64,000 nucleotides of DNA, taken from positions 2,187,733-2,251,732 of the forward strand of contig NZ_JALKFS010000005.1 in assembly GCF_023051145.1 (NCBI RefSeq). The letters run 5' to 3'. Below the pieces are notes generated by a model, which was not told where the DNA came from, ran no database searches, and saw only the letters and a list, made by a program, of their open reading frames with translations. Position numbers and translations under genes: made by a program. This document shows, one piece after another, positions 10,866-20,969 of this stretch (the stretch's first letter is position 1; the number at the start of each line of letters is the position of its first letter). This DNA comes from Williamsia sp. DF01-3 (GTDB lineage Bacteria; Actinomycetota; Actinomycetes; Mycobacteriales; Mycobacteriaceae).

Positions 10866-11509
10866 CCCGCGTCCGGAGCGACGGTGAACCAACCCGACAC
10901 CGCGACCGTCGGCAGGGGTGACGACTGGCTGGGTTCGGGCTCGGTGTCGTCGAGCGGAGCAAAAGGGTTGCCAAAGACGCGAGTTGCGGTCGGGCAGTTG
11001 AACTCACCGGCGACCGCGGTGCTGGACAGGGCGGTCACCGTCGTCGCACAGGTGTCGGCCCCGTAGGCGGTCCCGTCGACGACAACCGTCACCCGCGCAT
11101 TGAGGGCGGTGCGGGTGGTCAGGTCGCCGACGAGCATGTCGATGGTGACGCCGTCGGAGCCTTCGTCTTTGAACAGGAACAGCAGACTGTCGATCGGGAC
11201 CGCCGGATCGGCGTTGCCCCACCGCGCGAAGCGATAGCAGCCTTGTTGTGGTTCGGCGCCCGTGATCGCGACCGTGGCCTGGCCGGTGGCGAACGAGAGA
11301 TTCTGCAGACTGTGATCGATCGGGCCGGCCGGCGGTGTCGATCGGCACTGGTCATCGGCGACTCTGGCGTTCTGCGGGGCCGTCGGCGTCGGCGCGACCG
11401 TCGATGAACTCACGGGGTACTCGGGCGAATTCGACTGGCCGCCGCATCCGGCCGTCACCAGAGCGCATGCGACGACCGCCATCGCGACCCGGTGGAACCG
11501 TGACCGCAT
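10862..11509 (-). CDS. Putative lipoprotein of unknown function
   Basis: 215 aa beginning with a lipoprotein signal (hydrophobic stretch AMAVVACALVTAGCGG; lipobox VTAGC). The mature part starts with a Ser/Thr/Pro linker followed by a beta-rich domain with three or four cysteines (DDQCRS, QQGCYRF, ADTCATT, EFNCPTA), suggesting two disulfides outside the membrane. I do not recognise the domain. The ATG at 11509 overlaps the prfC stop by one base (TGATG), so it is probably translated with prfC. Upstream in-frame codons would add 24 residues that do not look like signal sequence. Confidence 0.72.
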   Translation of the reverse strand: MRSRFHRVAMAVVACALVTAGCGGQSNSPEYPVSSSTVAPTPTAPQNARVADDQCRSTPPAGPIDHSLQNLSFATGQATVAITGAEPQQGCYRFARWGNADPAVPIDSLLFLFKDEGSDGVTIDMLVGDLTTRTALNARVTVVVDGTAYGADTCATTVTALSSTAVAGEFNCPTATRVFGNPFAPLDDTEPEPSQSSPLPTVAVSGWFTVAPDAG

Positions 11510-13163
11510 CAATCTGCCGCCGCCACCAGGGGTTCGAGAGTAAGGTCGCCGTGTTCCTTCTCGATGTACTGCAGCCGCCACTTGTCGCTGACGAGAGCCA
11601 GGAGTGCCCCGTCACTGCGGGTGAACACCTCCACCCCTCGCTGCCGGTTCAGTTCGTCCACACTCTCGGCGTCGGTCCGACGGGCCAACTGGTAAGGCAG
11701 GCCCTGGAAGCTCGTCTCGACCCCGAACTCGGTCTTCATCCGTGCCGTCACGACCTCGAACTGCATCGGACCGACAGCGGCGAGCACCGGGGAGGCATCG
11801 CCGCGAATATCGTTGCGCAGCACCTGCACAACACCTTCGGAGTCGAGCTGGTCGATGGCCTTGCGGAACTGCTTGTACTTGCCTGCCGATTCGGCACGGC
11901 ACACCGAGAAGTGTTCGGGGGCAAAGGAGGGGATGGGCGGGAATTGAACTTTCGGACCCGAGTAAAGGGTGTCGCCGGGCGCCAGCGCCATGGCATTGAC
12001 CAAACCCACCACGTCGCCGGGGTAGGCGGTGTCCACCGTCGAGCGGTCTCGGCCGAACACGGCTTGGGCGTATTTGGTGGCAAACGGTTTCCCGGTTTGA
12101 GCGTGGGTGACCACCATGCCCCGCTCGAACTCCCCCGAGACGATGCGCATGTAGGCCAGTCGATCTCGATGCGAGGAATCCATGCCCGCCTGCACCTTGA
12201 AGACCACGGCGCTGAACGCGTCGGTGACCTCGCGGACCGTGTGGTCGATCGCCTCGCGGCCCGTGGGCGGCGGTGCCAACTCGATCAGCGCCTGAAGCAG
12301 TTGGCGTACACCGAAATTGAGCACCGCGGAGGCGAAGATCATCGGCGACGTCTGGCCGGCCAGGAACATCTCCTGGTCATGGTCCTGACCCATCTCCGAG
12401 AGCAGTTCACTCTCCTCGACCGCGGTGGTCCAGTCGTCCTCCTCGCGAGCGAGGGCGTCCTCGGGTTCGATGAGCTCTTCGGGTGCGATCGTCGCGCCAC
12501 CGGCGGTGCGTGTGAAGTGGATGTACTTGCCGGTCCGCCGGTCGAGCAATCCGCGGAAGTCTCCGGCGATGCCGACAGGGAAGTACAGGGGGTGGGGGTC
12601 AGACCGATGCGGTCGCTGATCTCGTCGATCAGCTCCAGCGGAGTGCGTCCCGGCCGGTCCCACTTGTTGACGATGGTGATGATGGGAATGCCGCGGTGGC
12701 GACACACCTGGAACAGCTTGAGCGTCTGCGGCTCGAGTCCTTTGGCCGCATCGATGAGCATCACGGCGGCATCGACGGCCGTGAGCACCCGGTAGGTGTC
12801 CTCGGAGAAGTCGGCGTGACCGGGCGTGTCGACGAGGTTGATCACATTGACCTCGTCGACACCGCTACTGGTCTTGTCGAGCCGGTAGTTGAACTGCAGT
12901 GCGGTCGAGCTCACGGAGATACCGCGAGCCTTCTCCATCTCCATCCAGTCCGACACGGTCGAGCGCCTGCCGGCTTTGCCGTGGATGGCGCCCGCTTCGC
13001 TGATCATCCGCGCATGCAGGGCCAGCGCCTCGGTCATCGTCGACTTACCGGCGTCCGGGTGCGAGATGATCGCGAATGTGCGACGGCGGGCCACCTCGCG
13101 GGCCACCACGGCCTTGTTGGCGGTAGGGGTTTCGGCAGGTGTAGCGGTCGGGTCGGAACTCAC
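11509..13163 (-). pseudogene. prfC: Peptide chain release factor 3, split by a single-base frameshift
   Basis: RF3 is the GTPase that recycles RF1/RF2 from the ribosome after termination. Residues 1-190 read in one frame (P-loop [10 protein letters not shown], switch [17 protein letters not shown]) up to DRIGLTPTP. The protein then continues in another frame at [20 protein letters not shown] and runs to the natural end. The break lies in 12588-12598, where the coding strand reads ACCCCCACCCCCTG; one extra C would restore a 551-aa protein of normal RF3 length. No other part is damaged. RF3 is dispensable in many bacteria, so real inactivation is possible, but a homopolymer sequencing error is at least as likely. 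Downstream lipoprotein overlaps by 1 nt. Confidence 0.85.
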
Positions 13164-13237
13164 TCAGAAAAGGCTACAGACCAGCGCGTTCGGGTACCAA
13201 TCGCCGCCACCGCCGAGCGGCCCGCTCGGTGGAGGTG

Positions 13238-14254
13238 CTACTCGAAAGGAACCGGCGGGAGGGTGACCACCTGCGCGGCGTAGCTGAGGCCGGCGCCGTA
13301 ACCGAGCAGCAGTGCGGTATCGCCCGGCTTGGCCTTGCCGTTGGACAGCAGGTCCTCCATGGCCAGCGGGATCGAGGCGGCAGAGGTGTTGCCGGTGGTC
13401 TCGATGTCGCCGGCGACAACAGCGTCGTCGCGGAGTTTGAGGCCGCGGGCCAGCAGGTCGTTGATCCGTGCGTTCGCCTGGTGTGGGACGAAGACGTCGA
13501 GTTCCTGCGCGTCGATCTTTGCGGCGTCCAGTGCCCGCTGAGCTGCCTTGCCCATCTCGAATGCCGCCCAGCGGAAAACGCTGGTGCCCTCCATTCGCAG
13601 GTAGGGGCGCTGTTTACGGTCGCCTTCGATGAACTCGAGCCAGTCGATGTCCTGGCGGATCGCGTCGTACTGCGAACCGTCGCTGCCCCAGATGACCGGG
13701 CCGACGCCCTGGGTTTCGGTGGCTCCGAGGACAACGGCGCCGGCGCCGTCACCGAAGATGAAGCAGTTGCCGCGATCGGTCATGTCGAGCGCGATCGAGA
13801 GCTGCTCGGATCCGATGACAAGAACGTTGGTGGCACTGCCGCCGCGGATCATGTCGGCGCCGATACCCATCGCGTAGCCGAATCCGGCGCATCCGACGGT
13901 GACGTCGAAGGCGGGCACGCCGTTGGCGCCGAGCGCGGTGGCGACGGCGGTGCCGGCACCGGGGGTGAGCAGCAGGTGGGTGTTGGTGGCGACGATGACG
14001 GCGTCGATGTCCGAACCGCTGAGCAGCGCATTGGCAATGGCTTTGCGTCCGGAATCGATGGCCATCGTGGTGACGTTCTCGTCCGGCCCGCAGAACCGCC
14101 GGGTCTTGATTCCGGTGCGGGTGTAGATCCATTCATCGCTGGAGTCGATAGTCTCGCAGATCTCTGCGTTGGTGACCACGCGATCCGGCCGATAGGCGCC
14201 GATGCCGAGAATCCCGACGTTGTTGATCCCGGTTTTGTCAGCGATGACAGGCAT
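13238..14254 (-). CDS. fabH: 3-oxoacyl-[acyl-carrier-protein] synthase III (KAS III)
   Basis: 338 aa. The full KAS III triad is visible: Cys in [13 protein letters not shown] (about residue 121), His in [16 protein letters not shown] (about 258) and Asn in [12 protein letters not shown] (about 289). [14 protein letters not shown] is the FabH substrate-binding segment. The enzyme starts type II fatty acid synthesis by condensing an acyl-CoA with malonyl-ACP; in mycolic-acid bacteria it links FAS-I products to meromycolate elongation. The ATG start is followed by the family N-terminus with little extension. It lies 119 bases downstream of pth and 74 bases upstream of prfC on the same strand. 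Confidence 0.9.
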   Translation of the reverse strand: MPVIADKTGINNVGILGIGAYRPDRVVTNAEICETIDSSDEWIYTRTGIKTRRFCGPDENVTTMAIDSGRKAIANALLSGSDIDAVIVATNTHLLLTPGAGTAVATALGANGVPAFDVTVGCAGFGYAMGIGADMIRGGSATNVLVIGSEQLSIALDMTDRGNCFIFGDGAGAVVLGATETQGVGPVIWGSDGSQYDAIRQDIDWLEFIEGDRKQRPYLRMEGTSVFRWAAFEMGKAAQRALDAAKIDAQELDVFVPHQANARINDLLARGLKLRDDAVVAGDIETTGNTSAASIPLAMEDLLSNGKAKPGDTALLLGYGAGLSYAAQVVTLPPVPFE

Positions 14255-14373
14255 GCGTTCCTCTTTTCATTGCGGCTTCTTCGATGTATCGGTCGGCCGG
14301 CGAAGCTTGTAACAGGCTAGCGAGTGCCACCTCACAAATCGAGCTTCTCCGGCGCGACGGCGCGGTTGTCAGC

Positions 14374-14964
14374 TCACCACGCGTGCACGCGGTTCTGAGC
14401 GTCTTCCAGGGTGTTCGAGATCAGCAATTCGATCGCGTCGGACGCGTTCTCCAGCAGCAGTGGCACCTCGGTGCGTTCGGACGTCGAGAACGGCTTGAGG
14501 ACGAAGTCGGCGGGATCCTGACGACCGGGTGGTCGGCCCACTCCGAGCCGGACCCGGAGATAATCCTTGCTGCCCACGGCCTGCGAGATGGAGCGGAGGC
14601 CGTTGTGGCCACCTTCGCCGCCACCCTGCTTCAGGCGGACGGCACCGAACTCGATGTCCAATTCGTCGTGGACCACCACGAGTGTGTGTGGTCCCGAGGA
14701 CTGCGGACCTGCGGAATAGAACGCCGCCAACGGTCCGACCTGGCGGCCTGATTCGTTCATGAAACACGTCGGGACGGCCAGGACAACGGGACTGCCGGCC
14801 AACCGTCCGACCGCGATCTGGGCCCCGGACTTCTTGTGTACCTTGAACTTCTCGCCGAGCTTGTGCGCCAGGTGTTGTACCGCCATCGCCCCGACGTTGT
14901 GGCGGGTCTTCTCGTAGCGGGTGCCCGGATTGCCCAGGCCGACAATCACGATGCTCTCGGTCAC
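14374..14964 (-). CDS. pth: Peptidyl-tRNA hydrolase
   Basis: 196 aa. Pth frees tRNA from peptidyl-tRNA dropped by stalled ribosomes. All catalytic positions are present: Asn in VGLGNPG, His in [11 protein letters not shown], Asp in [11 protein letters not shown] and Asn in [10 protein letters not shown]. Length is normal for the family. The start is GTG 14964, 25 bases after a TetR gene. In mycobacteria pth follows rplY directly; here a TetR gene and a divergent EamA transporter sit between them. Confidence 0.95.
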   Translation of the reverse strand: MTESIVIVGLGNPGTRYEKTRHNVGAMAVQHLAHKLGEKFKVHKKSGAQIAVGRLAGSPVVLAVPTCFMNESGRQVGPLAAFYSAGPQSSGPHTLVVVHDELDIEFGAVRLKQGGGEGGHNGLRSISQAVGSKDYLRVRLGVGRPPGRQDPADFVLKPFSTSERTEVPLLLENASDAIELLISNTLEDAQNRVHAW

Positions 14965-14989
14965 GCGCTCATTCTGTCATCCGCGCCCA

Positions 14990-15595
14990 TCACGACGGTT
15001 CGCGCGCCGGAGCGTCCAGCAGCACCTGCGCGGTCAGCTTCGCAACCCGTGATGCATCGTCCTGTGCCCCCGCGGTCCGGGCGACGATGCTGCCCTCGTG
15101 CAACAGCGTCAACTGCCCGGCGAGGAAATCGGGCTCGGGATAGCCGGCTGCGGTACATGTGTGCGCGAACAGGTCACGCACCCACGCCTTCTCCTCGACG
15201 ATGATCTCGACACCGGGATGGTCGGTTCCGCCGAGTTCGGCATACGCATTGATGAAGCCGCAGCCGCGCACCCACGACGCCATCCATTCATCGGTGGCGT
15301 CGAAGACGGCCAGGGCCTGTGCGCGTCCGACCGGAAGGGGACGGATGAAGTCGAGCACGAGGGTGCGCCACCGCAGACTTCGGCGATGTAGATACGCGAC
15401 GATCAGCCCGTCCTTGGATCCGAACCGGTCGTAGATCGTCTTCTTGGTGGTGCCGGCGGTCTCGGCGATCGAGTCGACACCGACGGCTCGGATGCCGTGG
15501 GTGTAGAACAAGGTCCCCGCGGCGTCAAGGATTCGCTCGGCTGCGGGGGTCATGGGCGCCTCGGTCGGTACGTCGAGGACAGCGGGAACGGTCAT
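14990..15595 (-). CDS. TetR family transcriptional regulator
   Basis: 201 aa. The HTH domain is at residues about 18-62 (TLFYTHGIRAVGVDSIAETAG, TTKKTIYDRFGSKDGL). The C-terminal half resembles the YxaF/LmrA-type TetR_C group with the motif GCGFINAYAEL and a long helix with HPGVEIIVEEK. Such proteins often control drug or quinone-responsive transporters. The ATG at 15595 has GAGGAG 7 bases upstream. It is divergent from the EamA transporter starting at 15659, and a dyad at 15630-15645 lies between them, so the EamA gene is its most likely target. Confidence 0.83.
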   Translation of the reverse strand: MTVPAVLDVPTEAPMTPAAERILDAAGTLFYTHGIRAVGVDSIAETAGTTKKTIYDRFGSKDGLIVAYLHRRSLRWRTLVLDFIRPLPVGRAQALAVFDATDEWMASWVRGCGFINAYAELGGTDHPGVEIIVEEKAWVRDLFAHTCTAAGYPEPDFLAGQLTLLHEGSIVARTAGAQDDASRVAKLTAQVLLDAPAREPS

Positions 15596-15629
15596 GGATC
15601 TCCTCGTCGGTGGCTCGGTACACTGCAAG

Positions 15630-15645
15630 TATACCGACCGGTGTG
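15630..15645. promoter_or_regulatory. Candidate TetR operator between divergent TetR and EamA genes
   Basis: The core ACCGACCGGT has 4-bp inverted arms (ACCG/CGGT) around a two-base centre, with A/T-rich flanks (TAT on the left, GTGT on the right). This is the general form of TetR sites. It lies midway in the 63-bp divergent promoter region. Confidence 0.4.
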
Positions 15646-15658
15646 TTTACCTGTCGCC

Positions 15659-16597
15659 ATGATCAAAGCCTCGTCGGTTCTGGTGCTCACGTGGAGCTCG
15701 GGTTATCTCGGAGCAGAACTCGCCGCCCGCTACTCCTCCTGGCACATGCTGCTCAGCTGCCGGTTCGCGGTGGCTGCCATCCTGCTGATCGGCTTCTGTG
15801 TGGTGAGGCGTCTGCGCATCACCCGCGCAGGCGTGATGCGACAGGTGGGCCTGGCGATCGTGATGCAGGGTCTGTACCTGGGGGCGATCAGCGCCTCGGT
15901 GGGTGCGGGGCTCAGTCCCGGCATCACCGCATTGATCTGTTCACTGCAGCCGTTGGTGGTGGCGGCGTGTGCGGTGCCCGTGCTCGGTCAGCGGATAGGA
16001 GCCCGTGAGTGGATGGGCCTGACCGTCGGCATCGTGGGTGTCGGACTCGTGGTCGGGGGCAAGATGCACGCCGGCGGCGTTCCCTGGTGGGCCTACCTGC
16101 TGTGCACGTTCGGGATGCTCGCCCTGGTCGCGGCCACGCTCACCGAGCGGCGACTGCGACCGCCCGAGCCGATGGCGGCCGCCCTGGCTGTGCAGTGTGT
16201 CGTGGGTGCCGTCATCTTCTGGGCTGTGAATGCGGCTGTGGGGGACGTGATTCCGCCGATGACGTTCGACTTCGCGTGGTCGCTGGGATGGGCCGTTGTC
16301 TTTGCGACGTTCGGCGGCTGGGGTGCCTACCTGTGGGTCAATCGGGAGGCCGGACCGATGCACCTGAGCACTCTGCTGCTGCTCGTGCCGCCCACCACCA
16401 TGGTGATCGCCTGGCCGATGTTCGGCGATCAGCTCGGGGTGTGGGAGGTTGCCGGCGTCGTGGTCAGCGCGGCGGGCGTGACGATCAAGCTGCTGGGGAC
16501 GTCGGTAGGCGCCTCGTCGAGACAGGCGCCGCAGACGACTCCGGCCCGCGACACCGAGGTGCGCGGGCCGGAGACGGCAGAATCGTTGCGGCGTTGA
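15659..16597 (+). CDS. EamA/DMT-superfamily transporter
   Basis: 312 aa with ten predicted membrane segments arranged as two five-helix EamA repeats. The N-terminus MIKASSVLVLTWSSGYLGAE has the WSSGY(LG) pattern typical of this family, and the second repeat contains GGWGAYLWVNREAGPMHLS. Members export metabolites or drugs in exchange for protons. ATG 15659 was chosen as it begins directly at the first membrane segment. It is divergent from a TetR gene and probably regulated by it. It converges with rplY with one base between the stops. The polar C-terminal tail after residue 285 is rich in Ser/Arg/Pro. Confidence 0.82.
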   Translation: MIKASSVLVLTWSSGYLGAELAARYSSWHMLLSCRFAVAAILLIGFCVVRRLRITRAGVMRQVGLAIVMQGLYLGAISASVGAGLSPGITALICSLQPLVVAACAVPVLGQRIGAREWMGLTVGIVGVGLVVGGKMHAGGVPWWAYLLCTFGMLALVAATLTERRLRPPEPMAAALAVQCVVGAVIFWAVNAAVGDVIPPMTFDFAWSLGWAVVFATFGGWGAYLWVNREAGPMHLSTLLLLVPPTTMVIAWPMFGDQLGVWEVAGVVVSAAGVTIKLLGTSVGASSRQAPQTTPARDTEVRGPETAESLRR

Positions 16598-16598
16598 T

Positions 16599-17237
16599 CT
16601 ACTCGCCGGCGGAGTCGCCCTCGTCGGCCGCTTCGGCGGTCTCGGCCGGCTCGGAAGCATCGGCGTCCGATTCGGTCTCGGCCTTCTGGGCCTCGTTGAC
16701 GGCGATGATCAACGTCTCGGGATCGGAGATCAGGGTGACGCCCTCGGGCAGTTCGAGCTCGGCAGCGCTGATCGAGTAGCCGGCTTCCTTGCCCTCGACC
16801 GACACGACGATCTGCTCAGGGATCGACAGCACGTCGGCCTCGATCTCGATGACGCTGGCGTCCTGGGTGACCAGGTTGCCGGGGGCGGCGTCGCCCTCGA
16901 CAACGATCGCGACCTCGACGGTGACCTTCTCGCCGCGGTTGATCACGACGAGGTCGGCGTGCTCGATGTAGTTGCGGATCGGGTGCACGTCGACCTGCTT
17001 GGTCAGTGCCAGCTGGGTCTCGCCCTCGATGTCGAGGTCGATGACGGCATTGAGACCGTTGTTACGCAGGATCGCGGCGAACTCGCGGGCCGGAATGGTG
17101 AGGTGTCGGGGCTCGGTGCCGTGGCCGTAGAGCACGGCGGGCACGTTGCCTGCGCGACGGGTGCGACGGGCTGCGCCCTTGCCGCTCTCGGTGCGGATCG
17201 AAACGCTCAGATTGCTGGCCTGATTGGCGTTGGCCAT
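16599..17237 (-). CDS. rplY: 50S ribosomal protein L25/general stress protein Ctc
   Basis: 212 aa two-domain L25 (CTC form). The N-terminal 5S rRNA-binding domain includes [14 protein letters not shown] around residues 28-41, and the C-terminal TL5-like domain covers residues 95-185. The last 30 residues are an acidic Glu/Asp/Ala tail, common in actinobacterial L25. The ATG is preceded by GAGGAG. Upstream, 17238-17492 (255 bases) holds its promoter region and that of the divergent LEH-like gene; I see no other gene there. Confidence 0.95.
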   Translation of the reverse strand: MANANQASNLSVSIRTESGKGAARRTRRAGNVPAVLYGHGTEPRHLTIPAREFAAILRNNGLNAVIDLDIEGETQLALTKQVDVHPIRNYIEHADLVVINRGEKVTVEVAIVVEGDAAPGNLVTQDASVIEIEADVLSIPEQIVVSVEGKEAGYSISAAELELPEGVTLISDPETLIIAVNEAQKAETESDADASEPAETAEAADEGDSAGE

Positions 17238-17492
17238 GATGGGTGTTCTCCTCGGTGCTACGGGTGGTGGGTCTGTGGGTCACGACAACATCGACAGACA
17301 GCCACAGTGCACCCGAAGGGGAGAACCACGCCGCGCCGATCACGGTGACAATCGAGATCACCCTCGCCGAGACAACGGGTCAGACTATACCGCACCCGTG
17401 CCGCGTCTCCGATTCGCGCTGATGGGCGGCGCTGTGACCGGCTCGCCGGCTTCGGCGACCACGCCGCGGCACCGGCGGGTAGCGTCGCCGGT

Positions 17493-17972
17493 ATGACAGA
17501 CGATTTCGACACAGAGACCGACAGATCTGAGGCGGAGATCGCCCGGTCGTTCCTCGAGTTGCTCGCCCTCGGCGACCTAGGGGCGGCAATGGAGCTGGTT
17601 CACCCCGACATCGACTACACCAACGTGGGCGTCTCGACGATCCGCGGCAAGTCCCGCGTTGCCAAGCTCTTCAAGGTGATGGAGAACCCTCGCGCGGGCT
17701 TCGGCGTGCAGTTCATCAACGTCACCACCGACGGTCCCGTGGTGCTGACCGAACGCATCGACGAACTCACCTTCGGCAGGTTCTCGATGCAGTTCTGGGT
17801 CTGTGGCCGGTTCGAGATCGAGGATGGCCTGATCACCGTCTGGCGCGACTACTTCGACTTCTTCGACATGACAAAGGGTGTACTTCGCGGCCTGGCCGCC
17901 ATCGCCGTGCCGCGTGTGCAGCGACCGCTACCGAAGCCCACCCTGACCGCCATCGCGCCGTTCGGCGGTTAG
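17493..17972 (+). CDS. Limonene-1,2-epoxide hydrolase-like protein (SnoaL/NTF2 fold)
   Basis: 159 aa. The catalytic set of limonene-epoxide hydrolases is complete: Tyr42 and Asn44 in DYTNVG, Arg88 and Asp90 in TERIDEL, and Asp119 in WRDYFDF. In this family the Asp-Arg-Asp triad activates water to open an epoxide directly, without a covalent intermediate. The chain is slightly longer than the bacterial type enzyme (149 aa) and lacks a signal peptide, so it is cytoplasmic. It may act on lipid or sterol epoxides, as proposed for the mycobacterial homologue. The gene stands alone between rplY and a convergent arsC-like gene. Confidence 0.8.
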   Translation: MTDDFDTETDRSEAEIARSFLELLALGDLGAAMELVHPDIDYTNVGVSTIRGKSRVAKLFKVMENPRAGFGVQFINVTTDGPVVLTERIDELTFGRFSMQFWVCGRFEIEDGLITVWRDYFDFFDMTKGVLRGLAAIAVPRVQRPLPKPTLTAIAPFGG

Positions 17973-17988
17973 GCGGCCGTTCTTCTTC

Positions 17989-18327
17989 TCAGAGGATGTC
18001 GTCGATCGATTCGACCGGACGGGCGAGGCGGGTGCCCTTGTCGGTCACCACAAACGGTCGCTCGATGAGGATCGGGTTGGTGGCCATCGCGTCGAGCAAC
18101 TCGTCGTCGGTCGCGTCCGCGAGATCGAGTTCGTTGTACAGCGACTCGCGCTTGCGAACGGCCTGACGGACCTCGATGCCGGCGTCGGCGATCATCTTCT
18201 CCAGGGCGACACGGCTCGGCGGTGTCTCCAGATACTTGACGATCGTCGGCTCGACCCCGCCGTCGCGCATTCGCTGCAATGCCTTGCGCGACGTCGAGCA
18301 CTTGGGGTTGTGGTAAATGGTCGCCAC
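17989..18327 (-). CDS. ArsC-family (glutaredoxin-type) reductase
   Basis: 112 aa thioredoxin-fold protein. The nucleophilic Cys10 lies in the loop YHNPKCSTSRKAL, and the arginines expected at the oxyanion site appear in VRKRESLY, NPILIERPFVV and TRLARP. E. coli-type ArsC reduces arsenate with glutathione/glutaredoxin; actinobacteria lack glutathione, so mycothiol or another thiol system would have to serve. No ars operon genes are nearby; it follows prs by only 8 bases and is probably the last gene of glmU-prs-arsC. A Spx/YffB-like function is the alternative. Confidence 0.85.
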   Translation of the reverse strand: MATIYHNPKCSTSRKALQRMRDGGVEPTIVKYLETPPSRVALEKMIADAGIEVRQAVRKRESLYNELDLADATDDELLDAMATNPILIERPFVVTDKGTRLARPVESIDDIL

Positions 18328-18335
18328 CGGAGTGC

Positions 18336-19316
18336 CTATGCGCTTCCGTTGAACAGGCTTGTCACCGAACCGTTTTCGAACACCTCACGGATGGTGCGGC
18401 CCAGAAGCGGCGCGATCGACAGCACGGTGAGGCTGTCGAACTGCTTCTCCGGCCCGATCGGCAACGTGTCGGTGGCGATGACCTCACGGGCTCCGCAGTT
18501 GGCGAGTCGCTCGGCAGCGGGGTCGGAGAACACGCCGTGTGTGGTCGCGATGATCACGTCGCCCGCGCCGGCGTCCTTGAGTACCTGGACCGCGCCGGCA
18601 ATGGTGCCGCCGGTGTCGATCATGTCGTCGATCAGCACGCAGGTGCGTCCCGAGACGTCACCGACAACACGGTTGGACTTCACCTGGTTGGGCACCAGGG
18701 GGTCGCGTGTCTTGTGGATGAAGGCCAGCGGAGCACCGTCGAGCGAGTCGGCCCACTTCTCGGCAACGCGGACACGTCCGGAGTCGGGGGAGACCACGGT
18801 GATGTGCTTGGTGCCGTACTTGTTCTTGACGTACTCCGATAGCTGACCCTGCGCGTGCATGTGGTCGACCGGTCCGTCGAAGAAGCCCTGGATCTGGTCG
18901 GTGTGCAGGTCGACCGTGATGATGCGGTCGGCGCCCGCGGTCTTCAGCAGATCGGCAACCAGGCGAGCCGAAATGGGTTCGCGCCCACGATGTTTCTTGT
19001 CCTGACGCGCATACGGGTAGAACGGCAAAATGGCGGTGATGCGCTTGGCCGACCCACGCTTGAGGGCGTCGATCATGATCAGCTGTTCCATCAGGTGCTT
19101 GTTCAGGGGATACGGGCAGCTCTGGAGCACAAAAGCATCCGAGCCACGGACCGACTCCTCGAAACGCACGAAGATCTCACCGTTCGCGAAGTCTCTGGCG
19201 GTTTGCGGGGTGACCTTGATGTCGAGTTCCCGGGCGACCGCGTCGGCCAGCTCGGGATGTGCACGACCAGAGAACAGCATGAGGCTCTTCTGGTTGTCGG
19301 TGGTGGTCCAGGTCAC
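18336..19316 (-). CDS. prs: Ribose-phosphate pyrophosphokinase
   Basis: 326 aa. PRPP synthetase transfers pyrophosphate from ATP to ribose-5-phosphate, feeding purine, pyrimidine, His and Trp synthesis and, in mycolata, decaprenyl-phosphoryl-arabinose for the cell wall. Visible motifs are the flexible-loop region [15 protein letters not shown], the ATP/Mg motif [14 protein letters not shown], and the PRPP-binding loop [13 protein letters not shown]. The start GTG overlaps the glmU stop by 4 nt. Confidence 0.96.
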   Translation of the reverse strand: MTWTTTDNQKSLMLFSGRAHPELADAVARELDIKVTPQTARDFANGEIFVRFEESVRGSDAFVLQSCPYPLNKHLMEQLIMIDALKRGSAKRITAILPFYPYARQDKKHRGREPISARLVADLLKTAGADRIITVDLHTDQIQGFFDGPVDHMHAQGQLSEYVKNKYGTKHITVVSPDSGRVRVAEKWADSLDGAPLAFIHKTRDPLVPNQVKSNRVVGDVSGRTCVLIDDMIDTGGTIAGAVQVLKDAGAGDVIIATTHGVFSDPAAERLANCGAREVIATDTLPIGPEKQFDSLTVLSIAPLLGRTIREVFENGSVTSLFNGSA

Positions 19317-20815
19317 TGATCTTCACTTTCTTGTTGCACGTGATCGGCGACGGTGAGTGCGTCGGCAGCCGCCCGGGCCGCGGGCGTGCCGGGCCGTTTG
19401 GCTTGCACCCAACCGTCGATGTTTCGTTGTTTGCCACCGGAGATCGCCAAGGCGCCCGCGGGCACATCCTGCGTCAAGACGGTACCCGCTCCGGTGTAGG
19501 CGCCATCACCGACGTTGACCGGTGCGACGAACATCGTGTCGGACCCGGTGCGGCAGTGCGAGCCGACGACGGTCCGGTTCTTGTTCACACCGTCGTAGTT
19601 CACGAAGACGCTCGAGGCGCCGATGTTGGTGCCCTCGCCGATGGTGGCGTCGCCCACATAGGTCAGGTGGGGCACCTTGGCGCCGGGCCCGATGTCGGCG
19701 TTCTTGGTCTCGACGAAGGTCCCGATCTTGCCGCCATCGCCCAGCACGCTGCCGGGTCGCAGGTAGGCGAAGGGGCCGACCTGGGTGTCGGCGCCCACCA
19801 CCGCGTCGGTCGCGTGGGTTCGGATGATCGAGGCGCCGGTCCCCACGGTGACGTTCGCAAGAGTGCTGTCGGGCCCGATCTGCGCCCCGGTCGCGACGTC
19901 GGTGGTTCCGAGCAGCTGAGTACCGGGAGCGATGGTGACGTCGGGCTCGATCGTCACATCGACGTCGATCCAGGTGGTGCCCGGATCGATGATCGTGACG
20001 CCGGCCAGCATGTGGCGGGCGAGGACCCGACGATTGAGTTCGGCGCCCAGGGTGGACAGTTGCAGTCGGTCGTTGCAGCCGGCGACCAAGGCGGCATCGT
20101 CGATGTGCTTGGCGCGCACCACTTTCGAGTGCCGGTTGGCGATCTCGATGACATCGGTGAGGTACAGCTCGTGCTGTGCGTTGTCGGGCGACAACTCGGC
20201 CAGGGCCCCCATCAGGGTCTGCGCGTCGAAGGCGTAGACGCCCGAGTTGATCTCGGTGATCTCCCGTTGCTGCTCCGTGGCGTCCTTCTGTTCGACGATC
20301 GCCGTGACCGCACCGTCCTGGGTGCGTAGAACCCGGCCGTACCCGGTGGGGTCTTCCGCGGTGGACGTGAGCACTGTCACCGCGGCACGGGGCGACGCGG
20401 TGTGGTCGCTGATCAGCGCATGAAGTGTCGGTCCGTCGAGCAGGGGGACATCCGCCGCGGTCACCAGCACGGTGCCGTCGAACCCGTCGGGCAGTGCCGA
20501 CAGTCCGGCGCGCACGGCGTCACCGGTGCCGTTCTGCTGCTCCTGCACCGCCGTCACCACCTGGCGGCCCAACGTGGCGGCGATCTCCGAGCACGCGGTC
20601 TCGACCCGGGCGCGGTCGTGGCCGACGACGACCACCAGGTGGTCGGGATCGATGTCGTCTGCGGCGTGCAGCGCGTGGGACAGCAGCGTGCGGCCGGCGA
20701 TGGTGTGCAGGACTTTCGGGGTCGCGGACTTCATCCGGGTGCCTGCGCCTGCGGCGAGAACCAGAACTGCGGTCGGTCCGGACGACGAAGGCGCGGATAC
20801 GGGGGCCGCGGACAT
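19313..20815 (-). CDS. glmU: Bifunctional GlmU: UDP-GlcNAc pyrophosphorylase / glucosamine-1-phosphate acetyltransferase
   Basis: 500 aa. The N-terminal uridyltransferase domain begins with [20 protein letters not shown]; the C-terminal part is a left-handed beta-helix of hexapeptide repeats ending in the acetyltransferase active-site region ([18 protein letters not shown]). It makes UDP-GlcNAc for peptidoglycan and the arabinogalactan linker. ATG 20815 was chosen because it puts the pyrophosphorylase motif near residue 17; upstream in-frame codons run antisense to fabG. It heads the glmU-prs-arsC-like operon. Confidence 0.95.
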   Translation of the reverse strand: MSAAPVSAPSSSGPTAVLVLAAGAGTRMKSATPKVLHTIAGRTLLSHALHAADDIDPDHLVVVVGHDRARVETACSEIAATLGRQVVTAVQEQQNGTGDAVRAGLSALPDGFDGTVLVTAADVPLLDGPTLHALISDHTASPRAAVTVLTSTAEDPTGYGRVLRTQDGAVTAIVEQKDATEQQREITEINSGVYAFDAQTLMGALAELSPDNAQHELYLTDVIEIANRHSKVVRAKHIDDAALVAGCNDRLQLSTLGAELNRRVLARHMLAGVTIIDPGTTWIDVDVTIEPDVTIAPGTQLLGTTDVATGAQIGPDSTLANVTVGTGASIIRTHATDAVVGADTQVGPFAYLRPGSVLGDGGKIGTFVETKNADIGPGAKVPHLTYVGDATIGEGTNIGASSVFVNYDGVNKNRTVVGSHCRTGSDTMFVAPVNVGDGAYTGAGTVLTQDVPAGALAISGGKQRNIDGWVQAKRPGTPAARAAADALTVADHVQQESEDQ

Positions 20816-20969
20816 AGAACTCCCATGCGGTTGGAAGCGGGGGAACGGCCCGATCCTACGCACCTTCGGGGGGGTCTTGATACAACTGGGGGAGTATCGA
20901 CCGGGCAGCGCAGTGATGGTTCGGGCCGGCCGGGTGGACGAATCAGGTTTCTTCGACAAGGAGTTGTTT

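Noticed and set aside
12339-12590. The C-terminal extension of the first prfC frame after the shift
   Set aside because: Low-complexity Ser/Thr/Pro-rich text with no RF3 similarity, while the other frame continues RF3 exactly.
12588-12598. Programmed -1 frameshifting in prfC
   Set aside because: The site is not a canonical X_XXY_YYZ heptamer in the zero frame, prfC is not known for this, and three unrelated genes show similar single-base shifts.
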